From: Actinomycetota bacterium
GTDB lineage: Bacteria; Actinomycetota; Thermoleophilia; BMS3ABIN01
NCBI GenBank assembly: GCA_023489275.1
Contig: JAMDDD010000030.1
Coordinates: 1-40,699 of the forward strand
Direction of reading: 5' to 3'
DNA: 40,699 bases
Both the position numbers and the translations under genes were made by a program. Below are positions 1-8,175 of this stretch, piece after piece. The notes below the pieces were generated by a model. It saw only the letters and a list, made by a program, of their open reading frames with translations. It made no database searches and was not told the origin of the DNA. Each line of letters starts with the position of its first letter. Within the stretch, counting starts at the first letter, position 1.

Positions 1-20
1 GACGTGTGCTCTTCCGATCT
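1..20 (+). other. Illumina adapter remnant at contig start
   Basis: The first 20 bases, GACGTGTGCTCTTCCGATCT, match the 3' part of the Illumina TruSeq read-2 adapter. The sequence is technical, not genomic, so the contig really starts at base 21. An open frame that begins inside the adapter is therefore artificial at its N terminus. Confidence 0.97.
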
Positions 21-2750
21 GAGAAGGTAAAAATTGACGCCAGGGGGTCACCAAAAGTCAAGAAAGAAGCAAGAATGGTGGAGGCGGCGCGCAAAGCGTG
101 CCTGCTTCACCTGCAGTCCCTGCAGGCAAAGCCAGTGATTATGTTGATGGACCGTCTGCTTAAATCGTACGCGGATCAATACCGGTATCTGAAGCAGCAG
201 CGGGGCATGCTCGATTTTGCCGACCTGTCACTGCTGGTTCGTGATTTGCTCTTAAGTCACGTTGAGGTTCGGGACAGGCTCAGCGCTGGGTTCAAACTGG
301 TGATGGTGGACGAGTTTCAGGACACAAGCCTGTTGCAGTATCAGATTGGGTCGATGCTGTCACGGAACAACCTGATGACAGTCGGCGATCGCAACCAGTC
401 TATCTATCGCTTCCGTGACGCCCGCATTGAGCTGTTTGACCGCGAAGACGAGCTGGCCCGAAAAGGGGATTATCGCGTGCCGCTCCTGGAAAATTTCCGT
501 AGCCAGCCCGAAATTCTCCGGTTCGTCGATCATCTGTTTGACGCCGAAAACATGCTTGGCTCCCGGTATCTGAAGCTGATTCCAGCCGCCGGTCCCGAAC
601 CGGCGGAAGAACAGCGAGTGGAGGTGATCTTTGTTGATGTCCGCCCGCCTGGCCGGGAAAAGAAGCTGCTTGACGGCGAAGCCCGGGAGGTTGAAGCGGA
701 GCTGATCGCCGAGAGGCTGGGTCAGCTTTTCCGCCCCGGACAGGGTTATGCGCCGGGGGATGCCGCTCTTTTGCTCCAGACCCGCAAGCATGCGGAGGTT
801 TACCGGGACGCGCTCAAGCGCCGCGGCATTGATTGCTACCTGGCCATCGGCGACAGCTACTTCCAGCAGCTGGGGCCGGGCGTCATGATCGCCGCCTTCC
901 GGCTGCTTCTGAACCCGCTGGATGACGAGGCGCTGGTGACCGTGCTGCGCTCGCCGATGGTGGGCGTATCCGATGATGCCCTTTACTGGCTGCGGCATGC
1001 GCCGGATGCCGGCAGGTTTTTCTGGCCCACGCTCAAATCTGGGCTGGCGTCGGAATATCTGGCTGAAACCGAGGTCGGCAGGCTGGATAAATTCGCCGCC
1101 CGGCTGGAAGAGCTGCGCCTGTTTGCCCGCCGCCACTCGCTGAGAGACACGACCCGGCGGTTGTTAGACTTTAATGATTATGCTGCTATCGAGGCGTCTG
1201 CCGGACGGCAGCAGTTTGCCAATCTGGTTAAACTGCTTGACCTGGCCGCTCAGTTTGAAGCCACCTGGGGACGCGACTTGGCCGCATTCACCAAGTTTCT
1301 CGTGCACCAGAAATCTCTTCAGGCGAGAGAGCCGGATGCGCCGATCTCTGAAGAAGGAGTGAACGCCGTCAGGATCATGACGATGCACAGCGCCAAGGGG
1401 CTGGAGTTTCCGCTGGTGGTGCTGCCGAAACTTGGCGGAAAAAAAGGCGGATCCGGCAAGGCGTCGTTGCTGCTGGCAGGAACCGAAGAGGGGTCGAAGC
1501 AGATCGGGATGGTACTCAAGCGGCCCGGACGGAACGCCGCCAGGGTTTTCGATTACGAGGAACTGGGAGAGGCTAAAAGGCGTGGTGAACTTGAAGAAGA
1601 GAAACGGCTCCATTATGTCGCCATGACCAGGGCCAAACGGCATCTGATCCTGGCGGGCTCCGCCTCGGCCGACAAACCTGCCGCCACGGGCGAAGACGTC
1701 CGGCCATTTGAATGGATTCGCGCCCGCCTCCGCCTGGACCGGGTCAACCGTCCCGGCCTGGATGGCATTTCCGTCGTTGACGATCTCGATGAAGTGAGCG
1801 TATCGTTAACAGTATGCGCTGATCCCGACGCCCTGTTGGCGCAGGCTGCCGCGGACGCTCCCGCGGCTGCCCCCAAGTCAGATCCTGTCAAACTTGACTC
1901 AAACATCAACAGGTTGCCCGGGGGTTCCGTCTTCATTCCGGCAACTGTCTCACCCACAGCTTTGGATACATACAGTCACTGTCCCCGCCGGTTTTATCTT
2001 GACAGCGTTCTGCGGCTGGGAGATGTTTACCAGAGCAAGAGCGCGGGCGGCGGCGATTCCGGCGGACTTACGGCAACGCAACTGGGATCGCTGGTCCACA
2101 AAATGCTGGAAAAGGATCTGCGGTCTATCAAAGCAGAATTGCCCCAAAGGGAAATGATCGAAGAGAGATCGCGAGAAGCCTTCGGGGGAACGGTCAAATT
2201 GACTGACGATGATATCGCCCGCGTGCGGCGCCGGATGGACAATTTTCGCCGCACTCCGGCGGCGGGTGCCTTGCTTGAGGCGGCGGCAGCCGGAGCCCTC
2301 ATGCAGGAAACAGTTTTTTCCACCCTGGTTGGCGGCACGATTCTCCAGGGGCAGATAGATGCGATGTTTCCCCTGGAGGCGGGCGGTTCAGATGCTGCCG
2401 CGGAGGGCGGCTTCGTGGTGGTCGATTACAAAACCGGAGAGGCCGGCGGGGAGGCGGGACCAAAAACGGAAGTCTACCGGTGGCAACTGGCGTGCTACGC
2501 TCTGGCTGCCGGCAGGATGCAGCCGGGTCCGGTCCGGGTGGTCCTGATTGACCTCGGCGGTGACGAGCCGGTTGAGATACGGCAGGATTTTACGCCTCCG
2601 GTAATAGAAAAGCTGGCGGCAGATATTGCCTCGTTGATCGAGGGCATGAGCAGCGGGGATTTCCCGCCGCTGAAATTTTTTGATAAATATTACTGTATGT
2701 GGTGCTCTGGCGGACCCAACCGCGCCGCGATCTGCCACGTTTGTCAATAG
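21..2750 (+). CDS. UvrD/AddA-type helicase-nuclease, 5' truncated
   Basis: Superfamily 1A helicase joined to a C-terminal PD-(D/E)XK nuclease, the layout of AddA/RecB-type enzymes that resect double-strand breaks for recombination. Visible helicase motifs: DEFQDT (Walker B, from nt 309), GDRNQSIYRFRDA (motif III), NFRSQPEI (IV), TMHSAKGLEFP (V) and LHYVAMTRAKR (VI). The nuclease core is near nt 2421-2510 with VDYKTG followed by a WQLACYALA segment. A Cys in SHCPRRFY (nt 1980) and a C-terminal CMWC...CHVC cluster suggest a 4Fe-4S nuclease of the AddB/Cas4 type. About 909 residues remain; AddA is usually 1100-1250, and the Walker A/motif I end is missing because the contig starts here. The gene ends four bases before the convergent ybaK-like gene. 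An AddB partner, if any, would lie upstream, outside the window. The family is clear; the exact orthology (AddA versus another UvrD-nuclease) is not. Confidence 0.9.
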   Translation, partial: EKVKIDARGSPKVKKEARMVEAARKACLLHLQSLQAKPVIMLMDRLLKSYADQYRYLKQQRGMLDFADLSLLVRDLLLSHVEVRDRLSAGFKLVMVDEFQDTSLLQYQIGSMLSRNNLMTVGDRNQSIYRFRDARIELFDREDELARKGDYRVPLLENFRSQPEILRFVDHLFDAENMLGSRYLKLIPAAGPEPAEEQRVEVIFVDVRPPGREKKLLDGEAREVEAELIAERLGQLFRPGQGYAPGDAALLLQTRKHAEVYRDALKRRGIDCYLAIGDSYFQQLGPGVMIAAFRLLLNPLDDEALVTVLRSPMVGVSDDALYWLRHAPDAGRFFWPTLKSGLASEYLAETEVGRLDKFAARLEELRLFARRHSLRDTTRRLLDFNDYAAIEASAGRQQFANLVKLLDLAAQFEATWGRDLAAFTKFLVHQKSLQAREPDAPISEEGVNAVRIMTMHSAKGLEFPLVVLPKLGGKKGGSGKASLLLAGTEEGSKQIGMVLKRPGRNAARVFDYEELGEAKRRGELEEEKRLHYVAMTRAKRHLILAGSASADKPAATGEDVRPFEWIRARLRLDRVNRPGLDGISVVDDLDEVSVSLTVCADPDALLAQAAADAPAAAPKSDPVKLDSNINRLPGGSVFIPATVSPTALDTYSHCPRRFYLDSVLRLGDVYQSKSAGGGDSGGLTATQLGSLVHKMLEKDLRSIKAELPQREMIEERSREAFGGTVKLTDDDIARVRRRMDNFRRTPAAGALLEAAAAGALMQETVFSTLVGGTILQGQIDAMFPLEAGGSDAAAEGGFVVVDYKTGEAGGEAGPKTEVYRWQLACYALAAGRMQPGPVRVVLIDLGGDEPVEIRQDFTPPVIEKLAADIASLIEGMSSGDFPPLKFFDKYYCMWCSGGPNRAAICHVCQ

Positions 2751-2754
2751 ATGC

Positions 2755-3243
2755 CTAATAAAGCATTTCCGCGCTCGGCTCCCGCGCCAGGTCGCCGACC
2801 TGCGGGCGCACCAGCTTCAGGAAGTCCTCGCCCGACATTTTTACCGAATCCCGGTGCGTCCCGCCGGGGAAGATGATTTCTTTCGCCTGCTCGAGTCGCT
2901 GATCCAGATAAACCGGCAGGTTGAGCAGTTCCCCCAGCGGTGGCACCGCTCCTAGGGCAAACTGGGGAAAGTCATGCCACAGCTCTTCTTCGCTGGCAAA
3001 GCGGGCATGATTGTCTCCCAGGAGGTCGCGGAGTTTGTGCAAGTCAAGGCGTTCCGAAGCCGGCAGAACCGCAAGCAGATCGCGCCCGCCGGATTTGATC
3101 ACCAGCGTTTTTGCCACATTAACGGCCGCCGCGTCCACCGCCCGGGCTTCATCGAGAGAGGTAAACGCGTCGTAATGGGCAACGATTTTGTAATCAAGCC
3201 CCTGATCGTCAAGAAACCGTTTCACGCTTCCGGCAACAGCCAT
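2755..3243 (-). CDS. YbaK/EbsC-family aminoacyl-tRNA deacylase
   Basis: A 162-residue protein of the YbaK/ProX/EbsC family, which hydrolyse mischarged aminoacyl-tRNA (for example Cys- or Ala-tRNAPro) in the cytoplasm. Family signatures are VAKTLVIK (the conserved Lys region), GAVPPLG near the middle, and FPGGTHRDSVKMSGEDFLKL near the C terminus, where single-domain members carry a glycine-rich substrate loop. The frame is open for another 115 codons upstream, but the ATG at 3243 is chosen because a purine-rich AGAGGGGGAG lies just ahead of it and the family homology starts there. The length fits stand-alone members (about 155-165 residues). It converges on the helicase gene with a four-base gap and stands alone on its strand. 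Substrate specificity cannot be told from sequence. Confidence 0.9.
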   Translation of the reverse strand: MAVAGSVKRFLDDQGLDYKIVAHYDAFTSLDEARAVDAAAVNVAKTLVIKSGGRDLLAVLPASERLDLHKLRDLLGDNHARFASEEELWHDFPQFALGAVPPLGELLNLPVYLDQRLEQAKEIIFPGGTHRDSVKMSGEDFLKLVRPQVGDLAREPSAEMLY

Positions 3244-3461
3244 GGCTCCCCCTCTCTGTCTGCCGAAAGAACCGGATATATAGAATTTACCCAAAACGCG
3301 GGCGTTTATTCGTTTCCGATTAACCGTAAACGCCCTCGAAATCCAGCAACCGGCGGGCCGGAAAATCCGCTGATGCGGCCGCATTAATTTGAAAGGACGT
3401 GAGATTCCCCCATAAATTGGGATATCATTAAAAGCATCTGCTGGCGATTCAAGGAGAAGGC

Positions 3462-4562
3462 TTGAGAATCGGTTTTGACGCACGGATGATAGATTGGCGC
3501 GGCGTAGGCACCTATTCGCGCAATCTGCTGAAGCAGTTTGCCCAGGTTCCCGATCTGGAAGTGGTCTGCTTTTACAACGATCAAACAAAAGCCCATATTC
3601 CCGCTGCTGATAATTTCATTCATCTGCCGCTCAATGAAGAAATTTTTTCTACGCGCAGCCTGACAAAAATAGGGCAGATTGTTAAAAAGGCGGGCTGCCA
3701 GCTTTTTCATACTCCCTATGTCGTTGCTCCCAATAATTTGCGATGCCCCCTGCTGGTGACGGCGCACGACATCATCCCGTTACTGTTCCCGAAAAGCATT
3801 CCCAGTTTCTGGACCAGGCGCACCTATAAAGGACTGCTGCTCGACGCCGTTCAGAAGGCGGACCATATCATTACCGTGTCAACGGTTTCCCAGTCTTATC
3901 TGCTTGCCCATTTCAATCTGCCGCTGGGAAAGGTCTCGGTGATCCTGGACGGGGTCGGCCATGAATTCGGCCCGCGGAGCGAGCGGGAAGTAGAAACGGT
4001 CTTGAGCAAGTACGGAATCGGGCGGCCGAACATTCTCTGGCTGGGCGAGTTTATCGCGCACAAGAACGTCGACGCCCTGGTCAGCGCCTACGCCGCGCTA
4101 TCATCAAAGATCAGGTCACATTACAAACTGGTGCTTGCCGGTGAAAAAAGTGGGGACTGGAAGGAAATACAAAAAGAAGCCGGACGCCGCGGCGTCGGCG
4201 ATCTGGTTGACTTCCCCGGCTTCATCGAGGAACCTGATCTGCCGGCTCTCTACACGGGCGCCTCGCTGTTTTGCTTCCCTTCGCTGTATGAGGGTTTTGG
4301 CCTGCCGCCGCTGGAAGCGATGGCCTGCGGCACGCCGGTAATCTGCTCCAATTCTTCCTCATTGCCGGAGGTGGTCGGCGACGGCGGCCTGATGGTGGCG
4401 CCCCGCTCGGCGGCCCTGAGCGCGGCCATCACGGAAGTGCTCACCAATGATAACCTGCGCCAGCGCATGCGCAAGCGGGGTCAGGCCCGGGCAGCGTTAT
4501 TCTCCTGGGAAGTGACCACTGCCAAAACCCTCGATCTCTACCGCGAACTGGCGAACAGCTAA
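3462..4562 (+). CDS. GT4-family glycosyltransferase
   Basis: A 366-residue retaining glycosyltransferase of the GT-B fold, family 4, which transfers a sugar from a nucleotide-sugar to a glycan or lipid acceptor at the cytoplasmic face of the membrane. The N-terminal domain opens with RIGFDARMIDWRGVGTYSRN. The C-terminal domain has NILWLGEFIAHKN and the EX7E motif EGFGLPPLE (Glu277 and Glu285), followed by AMACGTPVICSNSSSLPEVV. The start is a TTG at 3462 with AAGGAGAAGG directly upstream; no better ATG exists near the conserved N terminus. It is monocistronic as far as can be seen and is followed by tRNA-Thr. Donor and acceptor are unknown; with the GT-C enzymes and deacetylase downstream it suggests envelope polysaccharide synthesis. 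Confidence 0.92.
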   Translation: MRIGFDARMIDWRGVGTYSRNLLKQFAQVPDLEVVCFYNDQTKAHIPAADNFIHLPLNEEIFSTRSLTKIGQIVKKAGCQLFHTPYVVAPNNLRCPLLVTAHDIIPLLFPKSIPSFWTRRTYKGLLLDAVQKADHIITVSTVSQSYLLAHFNLPLGKVSVILDGVGHEFGPRSEREVETVLSKYGIGRPNILWLGEFIAHKNVDALVSAYAALSSKIRSHYKLVLAGEKSGDWKEIQKEAGRRGVGDLVDFPGFIEEPDLPALYTGASLFCFPSLYEGFGLPPLEAMACGTPVICSNSSSLPEVVGDGGLMVAPRSAALSAAITEVLTNDNLRQRMRKRGQARAALFSWEVTTAKTLDLYRELANS

Positions 4563-4653
4563 TCAAAAGGACATTGTCGAGGACAGCAACCACCGGAAGA
4601 AATCCGCTGAGAAATCATCGGGTTACCGGTTCGTTCCCGGGGGATTCCTTGTC

Positions 4654-4659
4654 TATAAT
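4654..4659 (+). promoter_or_regulatory. -10 box upstream of tRNA-Thr
   Basis: A perfect TATAAT lies 57 bases before the tRNA. A matching -35 box is not convincing (TTCGTT-like sequence upstream). The position suits a sigma-70-type promoter for the tRNA. Confidence 0.4.
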
Positions 4660-4715
4660 GTCTTTTATAAAATTGGTTTTTCCAGCATTCAGCATCCGCC
4701 ATTCGCCACTCGCTT

Positions 4716-4791
4716 GCCGACGTAGCTCAGCTGGTAGAGCAGCTCACTCGTAATGAGCAGGTCTGCGGTTCGACTCCGCACGTCGGCTCCA
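4716..4791 (+). tRNA. tRNA-Thr (anticodon CGT)
   Basis: Complete cloverleaf: acceptor GCCGACG/CGTCGGC, D-arm with AGCTGGTAGAGC, anticodon stem GCTCA/TGAGC with loop CTCGTAA (anticodon CGT, reads ACG), T-arm TGCGG-TTCGACT-CCGCA, discriminator T and an encoded CCA end. A second Thr tRNA (GGT) lies at 17330. Confidence 0.97.
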
Positions 4792-4796
4792 GAACA

Positions 4797-4831
4797 AAAA
4801 GCCTGCAAACATGATATTTTATAGGGCTTTT
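4797..4831 (+). terminator. possible tRNA-Thr terminator
   Basis: A 7-bp stem AAAAGCC/GGCTTTT with a 21-base loop begins just after the tRNA 3' end. The T run is short and the loop is long, so this is only a modest candidate. Confidence 0.35.
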
Positions 4832-5001
4832 ATAATTGGCCCGGGGCCATGTTTTATCGCTCATTACAGCCATTTTTGCAGCCGTCGGGGAGGTTTTTCG
4901 GGGAAATAGGTATAATTAAACTGTAAATTTAACTTGCCGATTAACAATAAAAAATAAAAGCTTATAAAGCTTATAATAGTTTTACTTGCTCCCCGTCTGA
5001 T

Positions 5002-5108
5002 ATGCCGAAAGGCCTCGTACGGGGTTATTTTTTTGGAGTCAATTTGCCGCCAGAGCCTCAGATTAAAAGAGCATTTGTATTCATTGATGGGCAAAATCTC
5101 TACCATGC
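5002..5108 (+). pseudogene. N-terminal fragment of NYN-domain (LabA/DUF88) nuclease
   Basis: The frame reads KRAFVFIDGQNLYHA, which is the characteristic first strand and Asp/Asn motif of NYN-domain (PIN-like) ribonucleases of the LabA/DUF88 family. A plausible start is TTG 5044 with GGAG upstream, or ATG 5002. Homology stops after LYHA, and the DNA passes at once into the tail of an IS256-type transposase in another frame. Only about 20-30 residues of a normally 160-250-residue protein remain, so this is a relic. Confidence 0.7.
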
Positions 5109-5338
5109 TCCTTCGCCAACGTGCAGCTCAGAACATACAAAACCAAGGGCTGTCTTTCACGCGCAACGAGGCTGGCGATGGCGTTCAAGCTCTGCCAGTC
5201 GGCTCAGAAGAAATGGCGCAAACTCAACTGATCAGACATGATGGCAGAGGTGATTGAAGGAGTCAAATTTGTTGATGGAGCTCGGCAGGGAAGGATCGCC
5301 GCCTGATTCCTTCAAACACAACTTTTGACAATAACTCC
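5103..5338 (+). mobile_element. IS256-family transposase C-terminal remnant with right end
   Basis: In the frame starting at 5103 the DNA encodes VQLRTYKTKGCLSRATRLAM, then AFKLCQSAQKKWRKLN, a stop (TGA 5229-5231), and after it AEVIEGVKFVDGARQGRIAA ending at 5306. This is the conserved C terminus of Mutator/IS256 transposases (the V-LRT-TKG-SR and FKL--SA-K-WR-L blocks). The following bases to about 5338 (ACACAACTTTTGACAATAAC) look like an IS256-type terminal inverted repeat. About 60 of roughly 400 residues remain and there is an internal stop, so the element is dead. The left part is deleted and replaced by the NYN fragment. Confidence 0.75.
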
Positions 5339-5438
5339 TTAAAGAGGCTAAACTTTTGCTAGCCGAGCAAGATCAGGGATAATCTGGCGTCGATAGATTT
5401 GTATTTCTACAAAAGGTCAAACGTACAAGAGGTCAATC

Positions 5439-5972
5439 ATGGCAGACGAAATTTCATCATCGGGCTTCAAAGAAAAGTTGACAGTTGGTTCGTTATTGCT
5501 TATTGCCGGGGCAATCCTCAGCATTGTCGGTTCTTTTATGTCCTGGGCTAACTTGGGCTTTCTCTCGGTTTCTGGTTCTTCGGGGGACGGAAAAATAACC
5601 GCTATTGCGGGAGCGGTGCTACTTGTTACCGTTATCTTTATTTACAGCTCGAAGAAAAGAAATACAAGAGTGACTTCTGTTGTCGGTTTTATAGTCGGCC
5701 TGCTTTTATTTTTCCTTGCCGCTTACGACGGGACTAATATTAGCAACTCCGGAAGCTCAATAATTCCCGCATCAGTCGGGACGGGAATTTATGTGGTTGC
5801 CTTGGGTGGCATTCTGTCTACCCTCGGCAGCATTAGCGTCATCACTAACTTAAACAAAGATAATTTCTTCAAACTGGGCGAGCTTTCAAAGAGAAATAAG
5901 ATGACAGCGGGATTGATGCTACTTTTAGCCATAGGAGTGATTCTTCTCGGGTATTTCTCCGCAAACGGATAA
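5439..5972 (+). CDS. hypothetical polytopic membrane protein
   Basis: A 177-residue protein whose specific family I do not recognise. Hydrophobic segments lie roughly at residues 15-38, 52-72, 80-96, 113-135 and 155-173, so four or five membrane helices are likely. Short soluble loops are rich in Gly and Ser (near SVSGSSGDGK) and a basic patch SSKKRNTR follows the second helix. ATG 5439 is preceded by AGAGGTC at a normal spacing and by a GATAAT-like -10 near 5377. Base composition is more AT-rich than the glycosyltransferase genes on either side. No neighbour suggests a function; it sits between two decayed gene regions. Confidence 0.65.
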   Translation: MADEISSSGFKEKLTVGSLLLIAGAILSIVGSFMSWANLGFLSVSGSSGDGKITAIAGAVLLVTVIFIYSSKKRNTRVTSVVGFIVGLLLFFLAAYDGTNISNSGSSIIPASVGTGIYVVALGGILSTLGSISVITNLNKDNFFKLGELSKRNKMTAGLMLLLAIGVILLGYFSANG

Positions 5973-6011
5973 GCAAAGAGTAAAGCTCCTGAGAACGTGG
6001 AGGCTCGGTCA

Positions 6012-6263
6012 ATGAAAGTCAAAGTTTATTTGTTGTGAATTTCAACTATATTTGTTGCCGTGATAGCTGGTTGTGGCACTTCATCGGGAAATGCCAATTC
6101 AGGCGCCAACATTACAGCGAATACGAAGACCGCGATTGCTACAAGTACTACAAAATTGGCTGCAGTGATTCCGGATATCACTCTTCTTCATCAAAAGCAT
6201 AGGCTGCCCCACCCAAGGCCTGCCGCCAGTTTCTGTGGCCTCTTTGCTTTTCGTTTCATTTAA
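6012..6263 (+). pseudogene. broken lipoprotein gene (in-frame TGA in signal peptide)
   Basis: From ATG 6012 the frame reads MKVKVYLL, then TGA (6036-6038), then ISTIFVAVIAGCGTSSGNAN and on to a stop at 6261-6263. The parts on both sides of the TGA together form a classical lipoprotein signal: basic start, hydrophobic core, lipobox AVIAGC, then a Ser/Asn/Thr-rich linker. The downstream part is only about 60 residues and its end is not recognisable as a domain. It is best read as a decayed lipoprotein with a nonsense mutation and a truncated C terminus. Translation from GTG 6051 or the internal ATA/ATG-like starts is unlikely to rebuild the signal peptide. Confidence 0.45.
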
Positions 6264-6293
6264 TCCACGGCTCGCAACCCACGACTCGCGGGG

Positions 6294-7955
6294 TTAATGT
6301 CCGGAGCCCGGTTTCGGTCCATAAAGCCGGAGCGGTTGGGATGTGTACTGCCACTTGTGTTCCAGGCGCCAATGTTCCTTCAGGTCCTGCATCACTTGTG
6401 GTGAAGAAGCATCATTATCCGAGCTGATTAACCATACCCGCCGGGCGCCGGCAAGCAGGGTGGAAAGCCACTGATCAAGGGCGGGACCCGACAGCGCCGG
6501 TGGCCTGCCCATGCCGGTGTAATAGCCGGAAAGATAGCCGCCCCAGGTGACTCCCTTGGGCAAGGGATAGACGGCGGCGGCGCCGATCAGAGGGAACCCG
6601 CCGACGATCGGGGGTGGATTGCTTTGGTAAAAACTGCTGGCCACCGTGCACATGTGTACGGGCAGGCACAGCATCACGTCACCCGGGTGCTCGCCGGCGG
6701 AGATCGTCGCCATAACCGAACGCCAGTTCCCGTCCAGGTTGTCATTCCAGTTCATCTCATATATGGAAAATCCCGCAAAAGCGGCCAGCACGGCGCAACC
6801 CAGCACCAGGCTGGTTTTCCGGGGGATGGCCGCGATAAGGGCGCCGGCCAGCAGCAACAGAATGGGAGCGCCCCAAAGGTAATAGCGCACGGTAGGAAGC
6901 CGCGCCAGCATGGTTTCCAGCAGCAGTGGACCGCCAACAAGACCGAAAACGTAAATTGCCAGCGCCAGGAACTGACGATTGCCTAACCGCCGTCGCATCC
7001 CGCGAGGAACCATCATAAACGCCAGAATCGCCGCCACAGCCGTTAGCACCAGGACTGACATGACGGCAAAGGACTGGCCGAAGACGGCTCCCTTGTAGTT
7101 AAGGTCGTCCGCGATCCAGCCGCCGCCGGTCAGGGTCAGAGGAGCCTCGACGGCGCCTTTGAAAAGGCTGGCCAGATCCGGTTTCGTTATCACCAGCCAG
7201 TGAGGGGCGGTCCCCGATCTAACAGTCAGCATCAGGGCTGCATTGGTTAAAACCAGCCCGGCCTGGCTGCCCAGCCACCGGCGGGCGCTGCTGGTTTGCC
7301 GGTTGCGCAGGATCCAGTAAGCGGGCCAGCCGGAAATGATCAGAATCGGAGCAAAGTAATAACTGAGGCTGACCGCAACCGCCGTCAGGGTAAAGCCGGT
7401 CCAGTCCAGCCAGCCGCCGTTTTTAGCACTTCTGATCAGAAAGTAAAATGAGAGCGTTGACAGGAACGCCACCCAGGAATACGATGTGGCGTCCCGCGAA
7501 TACCAGATAAGGACCGGCGACAGCGCCGCCAGCGCGGTTGCCCACAGGCGGGCGCTGCGGGAAAGCAATTGCCTGCCGATCAGGTAAACGAGAACGACGA
7601 TCCCCACGCCGGAGCCCCATGAGACAAGCCGTACCCAGACGCCGCCGGAGGCGAGGCCGAACCAGACATGCCCGGCCAGGTAATACAGCGGGGGATGGCC
7701 GGACGCCATCACTTCCTTCAGGAGAGATTTAAGTGGCAGCCGGCTCGCCCAGACGGTGTATAGCTCGTCGTACCAGAGGCTCCAGTGGCCGATGCGGAAA
7801 ATGCGCACCGTCGCCGCAAGCAGGATTATCAACCCCGGCGGGACCAGCGCCGCGACGTGACCGCGCCCACGGATAACCGGAACGCCGGCCCAGCGCGACC
7901 CCGGCTCCGCGGGCGCGTGCTTGAAACTCGCACCCGTTTCCGGAATTTCTTTCAT
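6294..7955 (-). CDS. GT39/ArnT-like membrane glycosyltransferase
   Basis: A 553-residue integral membrane protein of the GT-C fold, family 39 (protein mannosyltransferase/ArnT-like), which moves a sugar from a polyprenyl-phosphate carrier to an acceptor on the outer face of the membrane. After a soluble N terminus and first helix it has WYDELYTVWA (acidic pair Asp63-Glu64 in the first extracytoplasmic loop, the family's catalytic site) and GHPPLYYLAGHVW, another family hallmark. About ten further hydrophobic segments follow, then a soluble C-terminal domain of about 130 residues. ATG 7955 has AAAAGAGG directly abutting it, which is tight, but no alternative start precedes the conserved region. 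It is transcribed alone. Substrate is unknown. Confidence 0.88.
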   Translation of the reverse strand: MKEIPETGASFKHAPAEPGSRWAGVPVIRGRGHVAALVPPGLIILLAATVRIFRIGHWSLWYDELYTVWASRLPLKSLLKEVMASGHPPLYYLAGHVWFGLASGGVWVRLVSWGSGVGIVVLVYLIGRQLLSRSARLWATALAALSPVLIWYSRDATSYSWVAFLSTLSFYFLIRSAKNGGWLDWTGFTLTAVAVSLSYYFAPILIISGWPAYWILRNRQTSSARRWLGSQAGLVLTNAALMLTVRSGTAPHWLVITKPDLASLFKGAVEAPLTLTGGGWIADDLNYKGAVFGQSFAVMSVLVLTAVAAILAFMMVPRGMRRRLGNRQFLALAIYVFGLVGGPLLLETMLARLPTVRYYLWGAPILLLLAGALIAAIPRKTSLVLGCAVLAAFAGFSIYEMNWNDNLDGNWRSVMATISAGEHPGDVMLCLPVHMCTVASSFYQSNPPPIVGGFPLIGAAAVYPLPKGVTWGGYLSGYYTGMGRPPALSGPALDQWLSTLLAGARRVWLISSDNDASSPQVMQDLKEHWRLEHKWQYTSQPLRLYGPKPGSGH

Positions 7956-8175
7956 CCTCTTTTGCCTGATCTGGGAATCTGCGGAACTTTCGTTTCGGGC
8001 GGAAGGCCGATAGCGCCGTTGCCGGCCCTGCTATCCTCATAAGAATATCTCCAAAAAAATTATTGAAACATCCAGGCATGATTCCGCTGCCGGCGGCATC
8101 AGGCGGGGTTTGAAAACTGCCCCGGAGGGCATGCCAAGGGAAACCGGAAAAACAGGGATGACGAAAGGGGGAAAC

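Noticed and set aside
360-1136. Long minus-strand open frame inside the helicase gene
   Set aside because: It lies wholly within the helicase-nuclease gene in the antisense direction, has no ribosome-binding site or protein-family signal, and reflects high GC content.
4864-5106. 80-codon minus-strand frame near tRNA-Thr
   Set aside because: AT-rich frame with no motif or Shine-Dalgarno sequence; it overlaps the NYN fragment, which has a clear signature.
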